DNA of 64,000 nucleotides from Tsukamurella asaccharolytica (lineage in GTDB: Bacteria > Actinomycetota > Actinomycetes > Mycobacteriales > Mycobacteriaceae): contig NZ_VIGW01000004.1 in assembly GCF_007858435.1 (NCBI RefSeq), forward strand, positions 62,001 through 126,000, read 5' to 3'. Positions 37,831 to 49,779 of this stretch are shown here, piece by piece. The notes under the pieces were generated by a model. The model saw only the letters and a program-made list of their open reading frames with translations. It was not told the DNA's origin and did no database searches. The position numbers and the translations under genes are program-made. Within the stretch, counting starts at the first letter, position 1, and every line of letters starts with the position of its first letter.

Positions 37831-37871
37831 GCACCGGCCGTCAGCGACGATCAGTCGCTGACGGCCGGTGC
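37831..37871 (+). terminator. Perfect 18-bp stem-loop after the membrane acyltransferase gene
   Basis: Arms 37831-37848 and 37854-37871 are perfectly complementary around the 5-nt loop GATCA. It lies 54 nt past the stop codon at 37776. No T-tract follows. It is the longest perfect hairpin I found in the window. Confidence 0.75.
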
Positions 37872-37890
37872 CGTCGGTGCGTCACGACAG

Positions 37891-38163
37891 GTTCACGCGA
37901 CACTGCTCGCCTACGGCCTGCACGGCTTCTCGCACCTCGCGCTGGCGGCGGGTTCAGGCGGCTACGCGCCCGGCGTCGTGACGACGCCGATCACTGTGCT
38001 GCCCTTCTGGTGGTGGGCGTCGGGGCGTCTTGCGCGGGCCGGCGTGCGTCGGCCCGTTGCGGGCCTGCTGCCGGGCGCGGCCGCGATGTTCGTCGGAGGG
38101 GTCGCCGGGTCCTACGGTGTCGCCGCGCTGGTGCGGCATCGCGTGCGTGACAGCGCGTCCTGA
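37891..38163 (+). pseudogene. 3' remnant resembling an HXXEE-domain membrane protein gene
   Basis: An open frame without a usable start encodes VHATLLAYGLHGFSHLALAA, then SGGYAPGVVTTPITVLPFWW and a second hydrophobic segment GLLPGAAAMFVGGVAGSYGV, ending in TGA at 38163. The H..H...YxPG.VT.P pattern matches, from memory, the C-terminal half of HXXEE-domain proteins; the N-terminal half with the HxxEE motif is missing, and the frame upstream runs into the terminator hairpin. A GTG at 37978 could start a 61-residue peptide. This is the only recognisable content of the gap 37777-38190 besides the hairpin. Confidence 0.4.
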
Positions 38164-38190
38164 GCGTCGCGCGGAATCCGCCGGTACCGG

Positions 38191-39504
38191 TCAGGTCCTC
38201 GCGTAGTCGGCACCGTCGGTTACGAATTCGGGGTGCCCGTAGGTGGCGAGGCGGCGGCGGATGAGCCTCGTCAGGTACAGGTCGACGCCGTCGCGCACGA
38301 TCGGGGTCCTCACCCCGATCTCGGCGGCGATCGTGCGACCGCCGATGAACGGCGCGGTGATGGCGACGAGCGCGACGTCGACGGGGGTGAAGTCCACGCC
38401 CATCCGTGCGGCCTTCGACGGTCGGCCGTCGCAGAAGGCCACTGCGAACGAGGTTTTGCTCCAGGCCTTCTCGACCCGGCTCGCCACCTCGTCGAAGGGG
38501 CTGCGGTCCGGTCGCAGGTAGGCCTCCATGGACGATCGGACGAGGGCGCCGCAGGTCTCGTCGTCGAAATCGTCGCGGAGCAGCGCCGCCCGGCCGTTGA
38601 AGACCTGGATGATGCCCTTCGGGGTGGTCGGCAGTAGTTCCTCGGGAAGGCCGAGCAGGAAGCAGCGGTAGCGGTTGAACTCGACGATCGCGCGCTCATG
38701 GGCGTCGAAGTCCCGCTTCTCCTTCCGCGCGCGGATCGCGAGGAGGTAGCTGCCGACGGTGCCGGCCGGCATCTGGTCGACCTGGGGGATGGGGATGCCG
38801 TAGACGTCCCGGTCCCAGGCGTCGGACCGGGCCAGGGCGTGGAACCGCACCGTCGAGTGCATCAGGCGCACCATCGCCGCGGCCTCGAAGCCCTCGCGGC
38901 GGCGCTCCAACGCCCCCGGCAGAGTCGTCACGGCGAAGAAGTGCGCGGTCTCGTTGATCCGTCGCGCGGCGCGTTTACCGGAGAGCGCTCCGGTCAGCGC
39001 CATCGGCAGGGCGGCGTAGGTGTTGAGGAAGGTCGCGAGGAACACCCCGCGGGTGATGAACGGCGAGGTCAGTGCCGACCCGACCCGTGCGAGCCGGGCG
39101 CCTTCCTCGACGAGCTCCATATTGATCCACGCGGGGATCTCCTCCATCGCGGCGAGGAAGGCGCGCAGCTCGTCCGGGGCGTCCGGCACGGCGTCGATAC
39201 CGTCGCGGCAGGCCCGGCGCAGCATCGCCACCAGAGTCTTCGTGCCGAAGCGCGGCTCAAGGGCGGCGTAGGGATCGGCCACGACATCGCCGAGGAGCGT
39301 CGTGGTCGCGATCAATTCGACGATGCGCTCGTCCTCGAGGGTCACCGCCCGGCGACCTTCCCGCGGGCGCAGGGTGGATTCGACGCCGGGGTCCGCGGTG
39401 TGTCGGTACGGTGTGCGATCGAAATCGACGTCGCCGTACAGCTCGGGCAGCAGATCGGCCTGCGATCGCACGCGCTCGGCGAGGAGTGGGTAGTGCTGAG
39501 CCAT
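38191..39504 (-). CDS. Oxygenase MpaB family protein (DUF2236)
   Basis: A 437-residue protein of the DUF2236 family, which includes the mycophenolate pathway oxygenase MpaB and the latex clearing protein; characterised members bind b-type heme. Expected features are seen: TTTLLGDVVADPYAA, RRINETAHFFAVTTLPGAL, and the core MVRLMHSTVRFHALARSDAW with histidines in the positions of heme/active-site ligands, then GIPIPQVDQMPAGTVGSYLL. Substrate is unknown. ATG 39504 is preferred since CAGGAGT lies 5-11 bases upstream; a GTG two codons earlier is weaker. It is divergent from the second NUDIX gene, with 295 bp between. Confidence 0.85.
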   Translation of the reverse strand: MAQHYPLLAERVRSQADLLPELYGDVDFDRTPYRHTADPGVESTLRPREGRRAVTLEDERIVELIATTTLLGDVVADPYAALEPRFGTKTLVAMLRRACRDGIDAVPDAPDELRAFLAAMEEIPAWINMELVEEGARLARVGSALTSPFITRGVFLATFLNTYAALPMALTGALSGKRAARRINETAHFFAVTTLPGALERRREGFEAAAMVRLMHSTVRFHALARSDAWDRDVYGIPIPQVDQMPAGTVGSYLLAIRARKEKRDFDAHERAIVEFNRYRCFLLGLPEELLPTTPKGIIQVFNGRAALLRDDFDDETCGALVRSSMEAYLRPDRSPFDEVASRVEKAWSKTSFAVAFCDGRPSKAARMGVDFTPVDVALVAITAPFIGGRTIAAEIGVRTPIVRDGVDLYLTRLIRRRLATYGHPEFVTDGADYART

Positions 39505-39799
39505 GGACACTCCTGACCTTCATCCCGCGTCTACGAACGATGGCAGGGTGCACGTCGAACTGTCAAGGGAGCTGCGCGAACTGCTAAGAGCACCAGCGCA
39601 GTTCGACGACTTCGCGGTCGTCGTTGCTGCGCCCATCGACCCCGACGGTGCACCCCCGGTGAACGCCCCGGCGGTCCGGCGTCTTCGCACCTTCGCGCCG
39701 CCGCCGTCACCCGGGCGCTCGAGCTCGACTGAATCGTCCGGCGAGCGGGAGGGTCCCGAACCCGACATCGGCGCGGGCCGGTCGCGATACGGTGAGCCG
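39505..39799. other. 295-bp noncoding interval
   Basis: Between the divergent MpaB-like and NUDIX genes. The NUDIX frame stays open through it, but the encoded Arg/Ser/Pro-rich sequence does not look like protein, so I treat it as leader and promoter DNA. No palindrome or RNA structure of note was seen apart from the -10-like element at 39788. Confidence 0.5.
39788..39793 (+). promoter_or_regulatory. Putative -10 element (leaderless) of the second NUDIX gene
   Basis: TACGGT ends 6 nt before the ATG at 39800, which supports that start over the longer open frame. Confidence 0.45.
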
Positions 39800-40618
39800 A
39801 TGCCTTCGAACATCGAATCTCCCGCGGACCCGGTCCCGCCGCGGGATGCGGCCACCGTCGTGCTGGTCCGCGACGGCGCGGACGGGATCGAGGTCTTCCT
39901 GCAGCGCCGGGTGCAGCAGATGGCCTTCGCCGGCGGCATGACCGTCTTCCCGGGCGGCGGGGTGGACCCCCGCGACGGTGAGGTCGACCTCGCGTGGCAT
40001 GGGCCCGGCGCGCTCTGGTGGGCGGAGCGGTTCGGAGCCGGCGAGCGCGGCGCGCGCCAGCTCGTCTGCGCCGCGGTGCGCGAGACCTTCGAGGAGTGCG
40101 GCGTCCTACTCGTCTCCGAGGCCGACGGCGGCGCACCCGATGTCGCCTCCCTTGCGCCCGCGCGCGCCAGGCTCGAGGCCAAGGAACTCTCCCTCGCCCA
40201 ATTCCTCCGGGACGAGCGACTGGTGCTGCGCGCCGACCTGCTGCGCCCGCTCGCGCACTGGATCACCCCGAAGAACGAGAAGCGGCGTTACGACACCCGC
40301 TTCTTCCTCGCGGCGCTGCCGGAGGGGCAGCACGCCGACGACCGCACCAGCGAGGTCGAGGAGGCCGGCTGGCGGACCGCGACGCAGGCGCTCGCGGACT
40401 GGTCGGCGGGACGCTGCTTCCTCCTCCCGCCCACCTGGTCCCAGCTGCGCGCCGTGGCCCGCCACGGCACCGTCGCCGAGCTGCTCGCGGCCGAGCGGGT
40501 GATCGAATCCGTCGAGCCCGAGCTGCCGCTCGGTGGCGCCATCGACTCCCTGCGGTTCGCGGAAGCGGACGAGTACGTCGCGTCGATTCCGCCGGACATC
40601 CCGCGCCCGGCGCTGTGA
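39800..40618 (+). CDS. NUDIX hydrolase
   Basis: A 272-residue NUDIX protein similar in layout to the one at 17071: PRDAATVVLVRDGADGIEVF, the box segment MTVFPGGGVDPRDGE and, after an insertion of about 25 residues, VCAAVRETFEECGVLL with the REtFEE metal site. The separated box and the C-terminal PPTWSQLRAVARHG resemble the RNU7/NUDT19-like coenzyme A diphosphatase group; this is inference. ATG 39800 (MPSNIESPADPVPP) is preferred because the longer open frame is compositionally odd. It lies 114 bp upstream of the GNAT gene. Confidence 0.87.
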   Translation: MPSNIESPADPVPPRDAATVVLVRDGADGIEVFLQRRVQQMAFAGGMTVFPGGGVDPRDGEVDLAWHGPGALWWAERFGAGERGARQLVCAAVRETFEECGVLLVSEADGGAPDVASLAPARARLEAKELSLAQFLRDERLVLRADLLRPLAHWITPKNEKRRYDTRFFLAALPEGQHADDRTSEVEEAGWRTATQALADWSAGRCFLLPPTWSQLRAVARHGTVAELLAAERVIESVEPELPLGGAIDSLRFAEADEYVASIPPDIPRPAL

Positions 40619-40731
40619 CAGGGGCGCGGCACCGGGGTGTATCCCGCTATTCACCCGCGTTCTCACAGGATTCACCGACGCGCTCGGTCGCGGTTCACCG
40701 GCAGGTCGCCTGACCGGCCCACTGTGAGGGC

Positions 40732-41532
40732 ATGAGTACACCGGGAACACTGCTCACCGGCCGGACCCCCGCGCGCGAAACCCTGATCCACGGGTCCGAG
40801 TACGAGGTGGTGCTCACGACCCGTGCCGACGACGTCGATACGGTGCAGCGGCTGCGCTACGAGGTCTTCGGCTCGGAGCCGGGGTTCGAGGCCTCGATGG
40901 CGGGGGTCGTCGACGGCCGCGACGCCGACCGCTTCGACGAGTTCTGCGACCACCTCGTGATCCGGCACAAGCCCAGCGACGCGGTCGTCGGCTGCTACCG
41001 GATCCTCCCGCCGCCCGGAGCGATCGCCGCCGGGGGCCTCTACCTGGCCACGGAGTTCGAGCTCGGCGCGCTGGACCACATCCGCCCGGAGACGCTGGAG
41101 ATGGGGCGGGCCTGCGTGCGCGCCGACCACCGCACCGGCGGCGTCCTGTGCCTCATGTGGGCGGGCCTGCTCGCCTACAGCGACCTGCGCGGGATCCGGT
41201 ACGCGATGGGCGCCGTCAGCGTCCCGATGCAGTACGAGGGCTACGACCGCGGCGCGACGGTCCGCGCCGTCCGCGAGCTGGTCGACGCCAAGCACCGCTC
41301 CCAGTGGGTGGTGACCCCGCGGACCGAGGTCGAGGAGATCACCGCCGAGCCCGCGTCCCGCCGCACCTTCCCGCCGCTGGTCACCGGGTATCTCCGGATG
41401 AACGCGGAGATCCTCGGCGCGCCCAGCTTCGACCCGGTCTTCGACGTCGCCGACTTCCCGATGATCATCGACCGCACACGGTTCAATGTGCGCTACCTCG
41501 AACGGCTGCAGCAGGCGGCGGGAAGCCTCTGA
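40732..41532 (+). CDS. OlsB-like GNAT acyltransferase (Rv3027c-like)
   Basis: A 266-residue GNAT protein of the ornithine-acyl-ACP N-acyltransferase (OlsB/hemolysin-like) group. Conserved segments are VQRLRYEVFGSEPGF, DEFCDHLVIRHKP, VVGCYRILPPPGA, TLEMGRACVRADHR and LMWAGLLAYSDLRG. OlsB adds a 3-hydroxyacyl chain to ornithine; here the next gene encodes a PlsC-type acyltransferase, the partner activity (OlsA) that completes ornithine lipids. An ornithine-lipid or related aminolipid role is therefore plausible but not proven. The gene order GNAT-PlsC-IscS-MnmA is that of M. tuberculosis Rv3027c-Rv3024c. Confidence 0.85.
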   Translation: MSTPGTLLTGRTPARETLIHGSEYEVVLTTRADDVDTVQRLRYEVFGSEPGFEASMAGVVDGRDADRFDEFCDHLVIRHKPSDAVVGCYRILPPPGAIAAGGLYLATEFELGALDHIRPETLEMGRACVRADHRTGGVLCLMWAGLLAYSDLRGIRYAMGAVSVPMQYEGYDRGATVRAVRELVDAKHRSQWVVTPRTEVEEITAEPASRRTFPPLVTGYLRMNAEILGAPSFDPVFDVADFPMIIDRTRFNVRYLERLQQAAGSL

Positions 41533-41534
41533 TC

Positions 41535-42419
41535 ATGATCCCCGTCACGGAACTGGCCCGGCACCCCTGGCAACAGGTCTCCCCGTGCGACGGGGCCTGC
41601 TCCGACGGCGAGCCGCAGGAGACCGCGGCCTGGCTGCGGGCGGTGCGCTGGGCGGCGCTCGTGACGGTGCTGGTGTGCGGCCTGCTCGCCCTGGCGCTCG
41701 CCTACCCGTGCGGCGCGACGGCCCGGCGGGTCGTCATCCGCGGCGGCGCGCGGGCGATGCTGTTCTCGCTCGGGATGCGCGTCGAGCCGGTGGGCAACGT
41801 GCCGCTGCGCTCCCTGGTCGTGGCCAATCACCAGTCGCTACTGGACATCGTCGCGATCGCCTCGATCGCGCCCGCCGCGTTCGTCGCCAAGGCCGACATC
41901 TTCGATGTCCGCCCGGTCGCGACGCTCATGCGCGCGTTCGGCGCGATCCCGCTGCGCCGCGAGCGCCTGCGCGAGCTGCCGGGCACCGTCGATCACGTCG
42001 CGGACCTGCTCCGCCGGGGCGGTACCGTCGCGCTCTTCCCCGAGGGCACCACGTACTGCGGGGTCCACCGCGGCGACTTCCGGCCCGCCTTCTTCCAGGC
42101 CGCGATCGACGCCCGCGCCGACGTGGTGCCCGTCTCGTTGCGCTACTCGATGCGGCTGCCCGGACCTGCACGCGGCGCGCGGCAGAGCACCGTCGCGGCC
42201 TACGTCGGCGACGACACCGAGATCAGCACCCTCTCCCGCGTCATCGCCGCGCGCGGCGTCGCCGTCCGCGTGCACGCCACCGAGGTGATCGACGCCGGCC
42301 AGTGGGTCACCGCAGGCCGCGGGGCGCTCGCCGCGCGGGCCGAGGCTGCCGTCTTCGCCGACGCAGAGTTCGACGGTGCGGTCGCGGCGGCCCCTGTCGA
42401 GGCGGCCCGGGCCGCCTGA
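41535..42419 (+). CDS. 1-acyl-sn-glycerol-3-phosphate acyltransferase (PlsC family, Rv3026c-like)
   Basis: A 294-residue membrane-associated acyltransferase. A TM segment (WAALVTVLVCGLLALALAYP, about residues 35-55) precedes the catalytic block NHQSLLDIVA (the HX4D motif), AFGAIPLRRERLRE and LFPEGTTYCG (the substrate-binding FPEGT). It should acylate lysophosphatidate or, with the OlsB-like gene 2 bp upstream, a lyso-ornithine lipid. The ATG at 41535 follows the GNAT stop closely, so the pair is an operon. A C-terminal Ala-rich tail (EFDGAVAAAPVEAARAA) is likely disordered. Confidence 0.88.
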   Translation: MIPVTELARHPWQQVSPCDGACSDGEPQETAAWLRAVRWAALVTVLVCGLLALALAYPCGATARRVVIRGGARAMLFSLGMRVEPVGNVPLRSLVVANHQSLLDIVAIASIAPAAFVAKADIFDVRPVATLMRAFGAIPLRRERLRELPGTVDHVADLLRRGGTVALFPEGTTYCGVHRGDFRPAFFQAAIDARADVVPVSLRYSMRLPGPARGARQSTVAAYVGDDTEISTLSRVIAARGVAVRVHATEVIDAGQWVTAGRGALAARAEAAVFADAEFDGAVAAAPVEAARAA

Positions 42420-42454
42420 CCGCCGGACGGTATCGGCGCGGAGGGAGCCCGGCG

Positions 42455-42460
42455 TATCCT
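42455..42460 (+). promoter_or_regulatory. Putative -10 element of iscS
   Basis: TATCCT ends 9 nt before the ATG at 42470. This is slightly longer than for other leaderless candidates here, and GGGGA between them could serve as a weak ribosome site. Confidence 0.4.
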
Positions 42461-42469
42461 GGGGACGCG

Positions 42470-43675
42470 ATGACTCCTGACCGCGAGAAGACCGTCTACC
42501 TCGACCACGCCGCGGACACCCCGATGGTGCCCGAGGCGCTGGCGGCGATGGCGCAGGCGTCCGCGCAACCGGGCAATGCCTCCTCGCAGCACGGCTCCGG
42601 CCGCCGAGCGCGCCGCATCCTCGAGGAATCGCGCGAGTCGATCGCCCGTGAGTTGGGTGCCCGTCCCTCCGAGGTGGTCTTCACGGGCGGAGGGACCGAG
42701 GCCGTGAACCTCGCCGTCAAGGGCCTGTACTGGGCGCGCCGCGCCGCGAACCCCGACGCCGTGACGGTGATCGCCTCCGCGGTCGAGCACCACGCCGTGC
42801 TCGATGCGATCGCGTGGCTCGGCGAGCACGAGGGCGCCGTCGTGCGGCTGTTGCCCGTGGATCACCGTGGGCTCGTCGACCCCGCCGACCTGCGATCCGC
42901 GCTCGAGGAGGCGGCCGGCACCGTCGCGCTGGTCAGCGTCATGTGGGCCAACAACGAGGTCGGCACGATGCAGCCGATCGCCGAGCTCGCCACCGAGTGC
43001 GCCCGCCACGACGTGCCGATGCACTCCGACGCCACGCAGGCCACCGGCCACGTGCCCATCGATTTCGACGCCAGCGGCCTCGCCGTGCTCACCAACGCCG
43101 CGCACAAGTTCGGCGGACCGCAGGGCGTGGGCACCATGCTCATCGGCCGGAACGTCGCCCTGGTGCCGCTGGTCCACGGCGGCGGCCACGAGCGCGATCT
43201 GCGCTCCGGCACGCCCAACGTCGCCGGCGCCGCCGGCATGGCCGCCGCGCTGACCGCGGCGGTCGGGCGGATGGACGAGGAGTCCCCCCGCCGTGCCGCG
43301 CTGCGTGACCGCTTGATCGCGGGCGTCCGCGGCCTCGAGGGCGTCGTCATCAACGGCGGCGCCGCGCACGGCATCCCGGCGCTGCCGGGCATCGCGCACG
43401 TCTCCTTCGCCGGCTGCGAGGGCGACTCGTTGCTCATGCTGCTCGACGCCCGCGGCATCGAATGCGCCACCGGCTCCGCCTGCAGCGCCGGCGTCGCCCG
43501 GGTCAGTCACGTCCTCGAGGCCATGGGCGCCGACGCCGGTGTTGCGCGCGGCTCGCTGCGCTTCTCCTTCGGCCCGGAGACGACCGAGGCCGATATCGAC
43601 GCGGTGCTCGACGCGCTCGCGCAGGTCGTCGACCGGGCCCGCGCCGCCGGGCTCAGCTTCACCGGGGCCCGCTGA
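42470..43675 (+). CDS. iscS: Cysteine desulfurase
   Basis: A 401-residue PLP enzyme that removes sulfur from cysteine as a protein persulfide for Fe-S clusters and thiolated t[18 protein letters not shown] is the N-terminal motif, VEHHAVLDA the cofactor-stacking histidine region, the PLP lysine is Lys213 in [13 protein letters not shown], and the persulfide cysteine is Cys338 in [15 protein letters not shown]. It lies in an actinobacterial iscS-mnmA arrangement: the stop TGA and the mnmA start overlap in TGATG, so sulfur donor and acceptor are made together. Corresponds to Rv3025c. Confidence 0.94.
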   Translation: MTPDREKTVYLDHAADTPMVPEALAAMAQASAQPGNASSQHGSGRRARRILEESRESIARELGARPSEVVFTGGGTEAVNLAVKGLYWARRAANPDAVTVIASAVEHHAVLDAIAWLGEHEGAVVRLLPVDHRGLVDPADLRSALEEAAGTVALVSVMWANNEVGTMQPIAELATECARHDVPMHSDATQATGHVPIDFDASGLAVLTNAAHKFGGPQGVGTMLIGRNVALVPLVHGGGHERDLRSGTPNVAGAAGMAAALTAAVGRMDEESPRRAALRDRLIAGVRGLEGVVINGGAAHGIPALPGIAHVSFAGCEGDSLLMLLDARGIECATGSACSAGVARVSHVLEAMGADAGVARGSLRFSFGPETTEADIDAVLDALAQVVDRARAAGLSFTGAR

Positions 43676-44772
43676 TGCGCGTGCTGGCCGCGATGAGCGG
43701 TGGCGTGGACTCCGCCGTCGCGGCGGCGCGGGCGGTCGAGGCCGGCCACGACGTGGTGGGCGTGCACCTGGCACTGTCCGAGGCGCCGGGAACCCTGCGG
43801 ACCGGCGCGCGGGGCTGCTGCTCCAAGGAGGACGCCGGCGATGCCCGCCGCGCCGCCGACGTCCTGGGTATCCCCTTCTACGTCTGGGATTTCGCCGACC
43901 GCTTCCGTGAGGACGTGATCGACGACTTCGTCGCCGCCTACGCCGCGGGAGAGACGCCGAATCCGTGCCTGCGTTGCAACGAGAAGATCAAGTTCTCCGC
44001 GCTCGCCGAGCGGGCGTACGCGCTGGGCTTCGACGCCGTCGCGACCGGCCACTACGCGCGCCTCGAGGGCGGCCGACTGCGCCGCGCTGTCGACGCCGAC
44101 AAGGACCAGTCGTACGTGCTCGCCGTACTCACCGCCGAGCAACTCTCGCGCGCGCTGTTCCCCGTCGGCGACACGCCGAAGCCGCTGATCCGCGAGGAGG
44201 CCGCCCGCCGCGGCCTCGCGCTGGCGGACAAGCCCGACAGCCATGACATCTGCTTCATCCCGTCCGGTGACACGCAGGCCTTCCTCGGCGCCCGCATCGG
44301 CGTCCGGCCCGGCGCCGTCATCGACGGCGAGACCGGCGAACGGCTCGGCGAGCACGCCGGCGTCCACGAGTTCACGATCGGCCAGCGCAAGGGTCTCGGC
44401 CTGCCCGGCCCCGCCCGCGACGGCGAGCCCCGCTACGTCACCGCCATCGACGCCGCCACCGGGGAGGTGACAGTCGGGCGCGGCGAGCGTCTCGATGTCA
44501 CCCGCATCGTCGCCGACGGTGCCGTCTGGACCTCCGGGAGCGCGCCGTCCGGCCCCGTCGAGGCGGTGGTGCAGGTGCGCGCGCACGGCGGCCTCGCCCC
44601 GGTGACCGTCCGCGCCGACGGCGATCGCCTCGTGATGGACCTCGCGACGCCGCTGCGGGGCGTGGCCCCCGGGCAGGCCGCGGTGCTATACGCCCCGGAC
44701 CCCGAGCGCGGCGACCTGGTACTGGGCTCGGGCACGATCCGCTCGACCGCGCACGACGGCGCGCATGTCTGA
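43675..44772 (+). CDS. mnmA: tRNA-specific 2-thiouridylase
   Basis: A 365-residue enzyme that thiolates uridine 34 of tRNA for Lys, Glu and Gln. The PP-loop is [13 protein letters not shown] at residues 6-18; the catalytic cysteines are Cys98 in [12 protein letters not shown] and Cys193 in [11 protein letters not shown], matching Cys102 and Cys199 of the E. coli enzyme by motif. [15 protein letters not shown] marks the central domain, and the C-terminal beta-barrel ends [12 protein letters not shown]. It overlaps iscS by one base upstream and the MetE-like gene by 8 bases downstream, indicating a coupled operon. Confidence 0.95.
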   Translation: MRVLAAMSGGVDSAVAAARAVEAGHDVVGVHLALSEAPGTLRTGARGCCSKEDAGDARRAADVLGIPFYVWDFADRFREDVIDDFVAAYAAGETPNPCLRCNEKIKFSALAERAYALGFDAVATGHYARLEGGRLRRAVDADKDQSYVLAVLTAEQLSRALFPVGDTPKPLIREEAARRGLALADKPDSHDICFIPSGDTQAFLGARIGVRPGAVIDGETGERLGEHAGVHEFTIGQRKGLGLPGPARDGEPRYVTAIDAATGEVTVGRGERLDVTRIVADGAVWTSGSAPSGPVEAVVQVRAHGGLAPVTVRADGDRLVMDLATPLRGVAPGQAAVLYAPDPERGDLVLGSGTIRSTAHDGAHV

Positions 44773-45778
44773 TTCCCTCGCGCCGCTGGTCGGAGGGGTG
44801 ACGGGGATCGGCTCGGTGCCCGGAACGGATCCCCGGGAGGCGGCCGCCACCGTCGTGGGCGAGCTCGAGGTTCCCTTCCTGCCCGAACTCCCGCACCGGG
44901 GGATCGGCGCCGACATGATCGGCCGCGCCGCCGGCCTATTCGTCGACATCGGGCTGGACGTCTCCACCACTGGTTACCGGATCGGGGTGCGCGACGGCCG
45001 CGTTGCGCGGCGCACCGGCGACTACCTGGAGCGGGACCTCGACGCCTTCGAGGAGGCGTACGAGCTCGCCGGTCGCCGGGGCGGTGGACTGGTCAAGACC
45101 CAGTTCGCGGGCCCGTTGACGCTCGCCGCGGGCCTGGAGTTGCCGAACGGCCACCGCGTGGCCCGCGACCGCGGAGCGATGCGCGACATCGCGGCCTCGC
45201 TCGCGGAGGGCCTGGTCCGGCACATCGCCGACCTGCGGCGACGGCTGGGCGCCGCGGTCGTGCTGCAGCTCGACGAGCCCTCGCTGTGGTCGGTCGTGCA
45301 CGGTACCGTCCCCGCGCTCACCAAGCTGGACCCGGTGCGCGCCGTCCCCGCGCCCGAGGCCGCCGAGCTGCTCGGTGCCGTGGTCGAGGCCCTCCAGGAC
45401 GACGGGGCCCCGGTCCTGCTGCACCTGTGCGGACCCATCGACTGGGGCGTCGTCCGCCGGGTCCCCGTCGATGGCGCGCTGCTCGACGCGACGCGGCTCT
45501 CCGCGGCCGACTACGAGGGCTTCGGGGAACTCGCCGAGTCGCGGACCGTCGTGGGATTGGGCCTCGCGCCCGCGGTGCCGGGCCCGCGCCGCCGGACTCC
45601 GCAGGAACTGGCCGCCCCGGCCTTGCAGCTCTACGACGAGGTCGGCCTGCCGCGGCGCGAGCTCGCCCGCGCGACGGTGACGCCCGTATGTGGTTCGCCC
45701 GATTCGCCCGGGATCCGACCGATTCTCGACACGTGCAAGGAGATCCGTTCGGTCGTGGCCGAGGCGTCGGTGGCCTAG
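44765..45778 (+). CDS. Cobalamin-independent methionine synthase-like protein, C-terminal domain only (Rv3015c-like)
   Basis: A 337-residue protein equivalent to the C-terminal barrel of MetE or archaeal stand-alone methionine synthases. [54 protein letters not shown] and [13 protein letters not shown] are the barrel strands; His and Cys in HLCG and the late Cys in CGSPD are candidates for zinc ligands. The full MetE N-terminal half is absent, as in Rv3015c. It may transfer a methyl group to a thiol, but acceptor and donor are unknown. Translation is coupled to mnmA by an 8-base overlap. Confidence 0.8.
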   Translation: MSDSLAPLVGGVTGIGSVPGTDPREAAATVVGELEVPFLPELPHRGIGADMIGRAAGLFVDIGLDVSTTGYRIGVRDGRVARRTGDYLERDLDAFEEAYELAGRRGGGLVKTQFAGPLTLAAGLELPNGHRVARDRGAMRDIAASLAEGLVRHIADLRRRLGAAVVLQLDEPSLWSVVHGTVPALTKLDPVRAVPAPEAAELLGAVVEALQDDGAPVLLHLCGPIDWGVVRRVPVDGALLDATRLSAADYEGFGELAESRTVVGLGLAPAVPGPRRRTPQELAAPALQLYDEVGLPRRELARATVTPVCGSPDSPGIRPILDTCKEIRSVVAEASVA

Positions 45779-45802
45779 CCGGCGAGGGGCCGGGACGCTC
45801 CG

Positions 45803-46204
45803 CTACGCCCCCTCGAGCGCGGCGATCGCGCGCTTCGGGGCGATCTGCCGGTAGCTCGCGTCGACGAGTTCGCGCACCTCGTCCCAGTCGACGGTGCCGA
45901 TCGTCAGGTCGAGTCCGATCCAGCCGGCGGACGCCAGGTACGCGGGCAGGTAGAACCGCGCGTCCTGCTCGAGCGCCGCGCGTTCGGCGGGGTCCGCGAT
46001 GAACAACACGCTCGTGTTGCGCTGCTCGTGCGGCCGCGTGGCGGTCTTCTTCGTGCCGCCGCCGTACATCGCGAACATCTTGCCGCAGCGGAACGTCGGG
46101 CGGCCGTGGGCGATCTTCTCCGTGGCTTCGGGGAACGCGAGCGCGATCGTCCGCACCTGCGCGAGCACCGGATCGTCGTCGGAGAACATGATCGGATGGG
46201 GCAT
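45803..46204 (-). CDS. MmcQ/YjbR family DNA-binding-fold protein
   Basis: A 133-residue protein with the CyaY-like MmcQ/YjbR fold. It begins with VLAQVRTIALAFPEATEKIA, then GRPTFRCGKMFAMYGGG, with a middle strand pair SVLFIADPAERAAL and the family end GWIGLDLTIGTVDWDEVREL. Function is not established; such proteins bind DNA or nucleotides in the few studied cases. ATG 46204 is chosen because the domain starts about ten residues later; the open frame continues to 47155 but is antisense to the next gene. It is divergent from the LLM-class gene across 60 bp. Confidence 0.85.
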   Translation of the reverse strand: MPHPIMFSDDDPVLAQVRTIALAFPEATEKIAHGRPTFRCGKMFAMYGGGTKKTATRPHEQRNTSVLFIADPAERAALEQDARFYLPAYLASAGWIGLDLTIGTVDWDEVRELVDASYRQIAPKRAIAALEGA

Positions 46205-46264
46205 GTCCAGAGACCTTAGGGCGGATCGCACCCGCTCGCCGGTGGAACATGTTCTACTGCGAGG

Positions 46265-47127
46265 GTGAGTGATCAGCGGCCCCGCGTCGGCATCGTCCAG
46301 TTCACCTCCGATCGGGGCCTGCCACCCCAGCGACTTGCGCCGCTGATCGAGGCGGCCGGCTTCGCGTCCTACTTCGTGCCCGAGCACGGGCACATTCCCA
46401 CCCGGCGCGACGCCGCCCACCCAGGGACCGGCACGGCCGAGCTCCCCGACGACCGCTACCTGCGCACCCTCGACCCGTGGACCTCGCTCGCGGCGGCCGC
46501 GGCGGTGACCGAGCGGATCGAGCTCGCGACCGCCGTCGCGCTGCCGGTGCAGGCCGACCCGATCACCCTCGCGAAGACGATCGCCACCGTCGATCACCTC
46601 TCCAGCGGACGCGTCGCCCTCGGCGTCGGTTTCGGCTGGAACCTCGACGAGCTCGCCGACCACGGCGTGCCCGCGGGGCGCCGCCGGACGATGCTGCGTG
46701 AGTATCTCGAGGCAATGCGGGCGCTCTGGCGCGACGAGGAGGCGCAGTACGAGGGTGAATTCGTCCGCTTCGGCCCGAGCTGGGCCTGGCCCAAGCCGTC
46801 GCGCGCGGTGCCCGTCCTCGTCGGGGCGGGCGGCACCGACAAGAACTTCTCCTGGATCGCGAAGAACGCCGACGGCTGGATCACGACCCCGCAGGACCGG
46901 GGGATCGCCGCCGCCGCGCGCCGGTTCGCCGCGATTTGGCGGGAGCACGGGCGTGACGGTGCCCCGCGCATCGTCGCGCTCGACGGCAGCCCCGAACGGG
47001 ACCGGCTGGCCCGCTGGGCCGAGGCCGGCGTGACGGACGTCCTGTACCCCGCTGTCGACACCGACGAGGGCGCCGCTGCGGAGCACCTGCGCCGCGTCGC
47101 CGGCGCGGTCGCTGGAGCGAGCGTGTC

Positions 47128-47131
<4 letters not shown>
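46265..47131 (+). CDS. LLM class F420-dependent oxidoreductase
   Basis: A 288-residue luciferase-like monooxygenase-fold enzyme, in actinomycetes usually using coenzyme F420. Segments: SYFVPEHGHIPT near the N-terminus, ELATAVALPVQADPITLAKT, the family motif SSGRVALGVGFGWNLDELADHG, and LREYLEAMRALWRDEEAQYEGEFV. VLVGAGGTDKNFSWIAKNADGW is the phosphate-binding stretch. F420 binding is inferred from group membership (TIGR03619-like); FMN use cannot be excluded. The GTG 46265 start is supported by the family N-terminus. Its 3' end overlaps the convergent secreted-protein gene by 4 bp. Confidence 0.88.
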
Positions 47132-49766
<2,635 letters not shown>

Positions 49767-49779
49767 TGAACGCCGGGGA

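Noticed and set aside
39503-39799. N-terminal extension of the second NUDIX protein by 99 residues
   Set aside because: The extension is Arg/Ser/Pro-rich without similarity to NUDIX proteins, and a -10-like element plus ATG at 39800 gives a better start.
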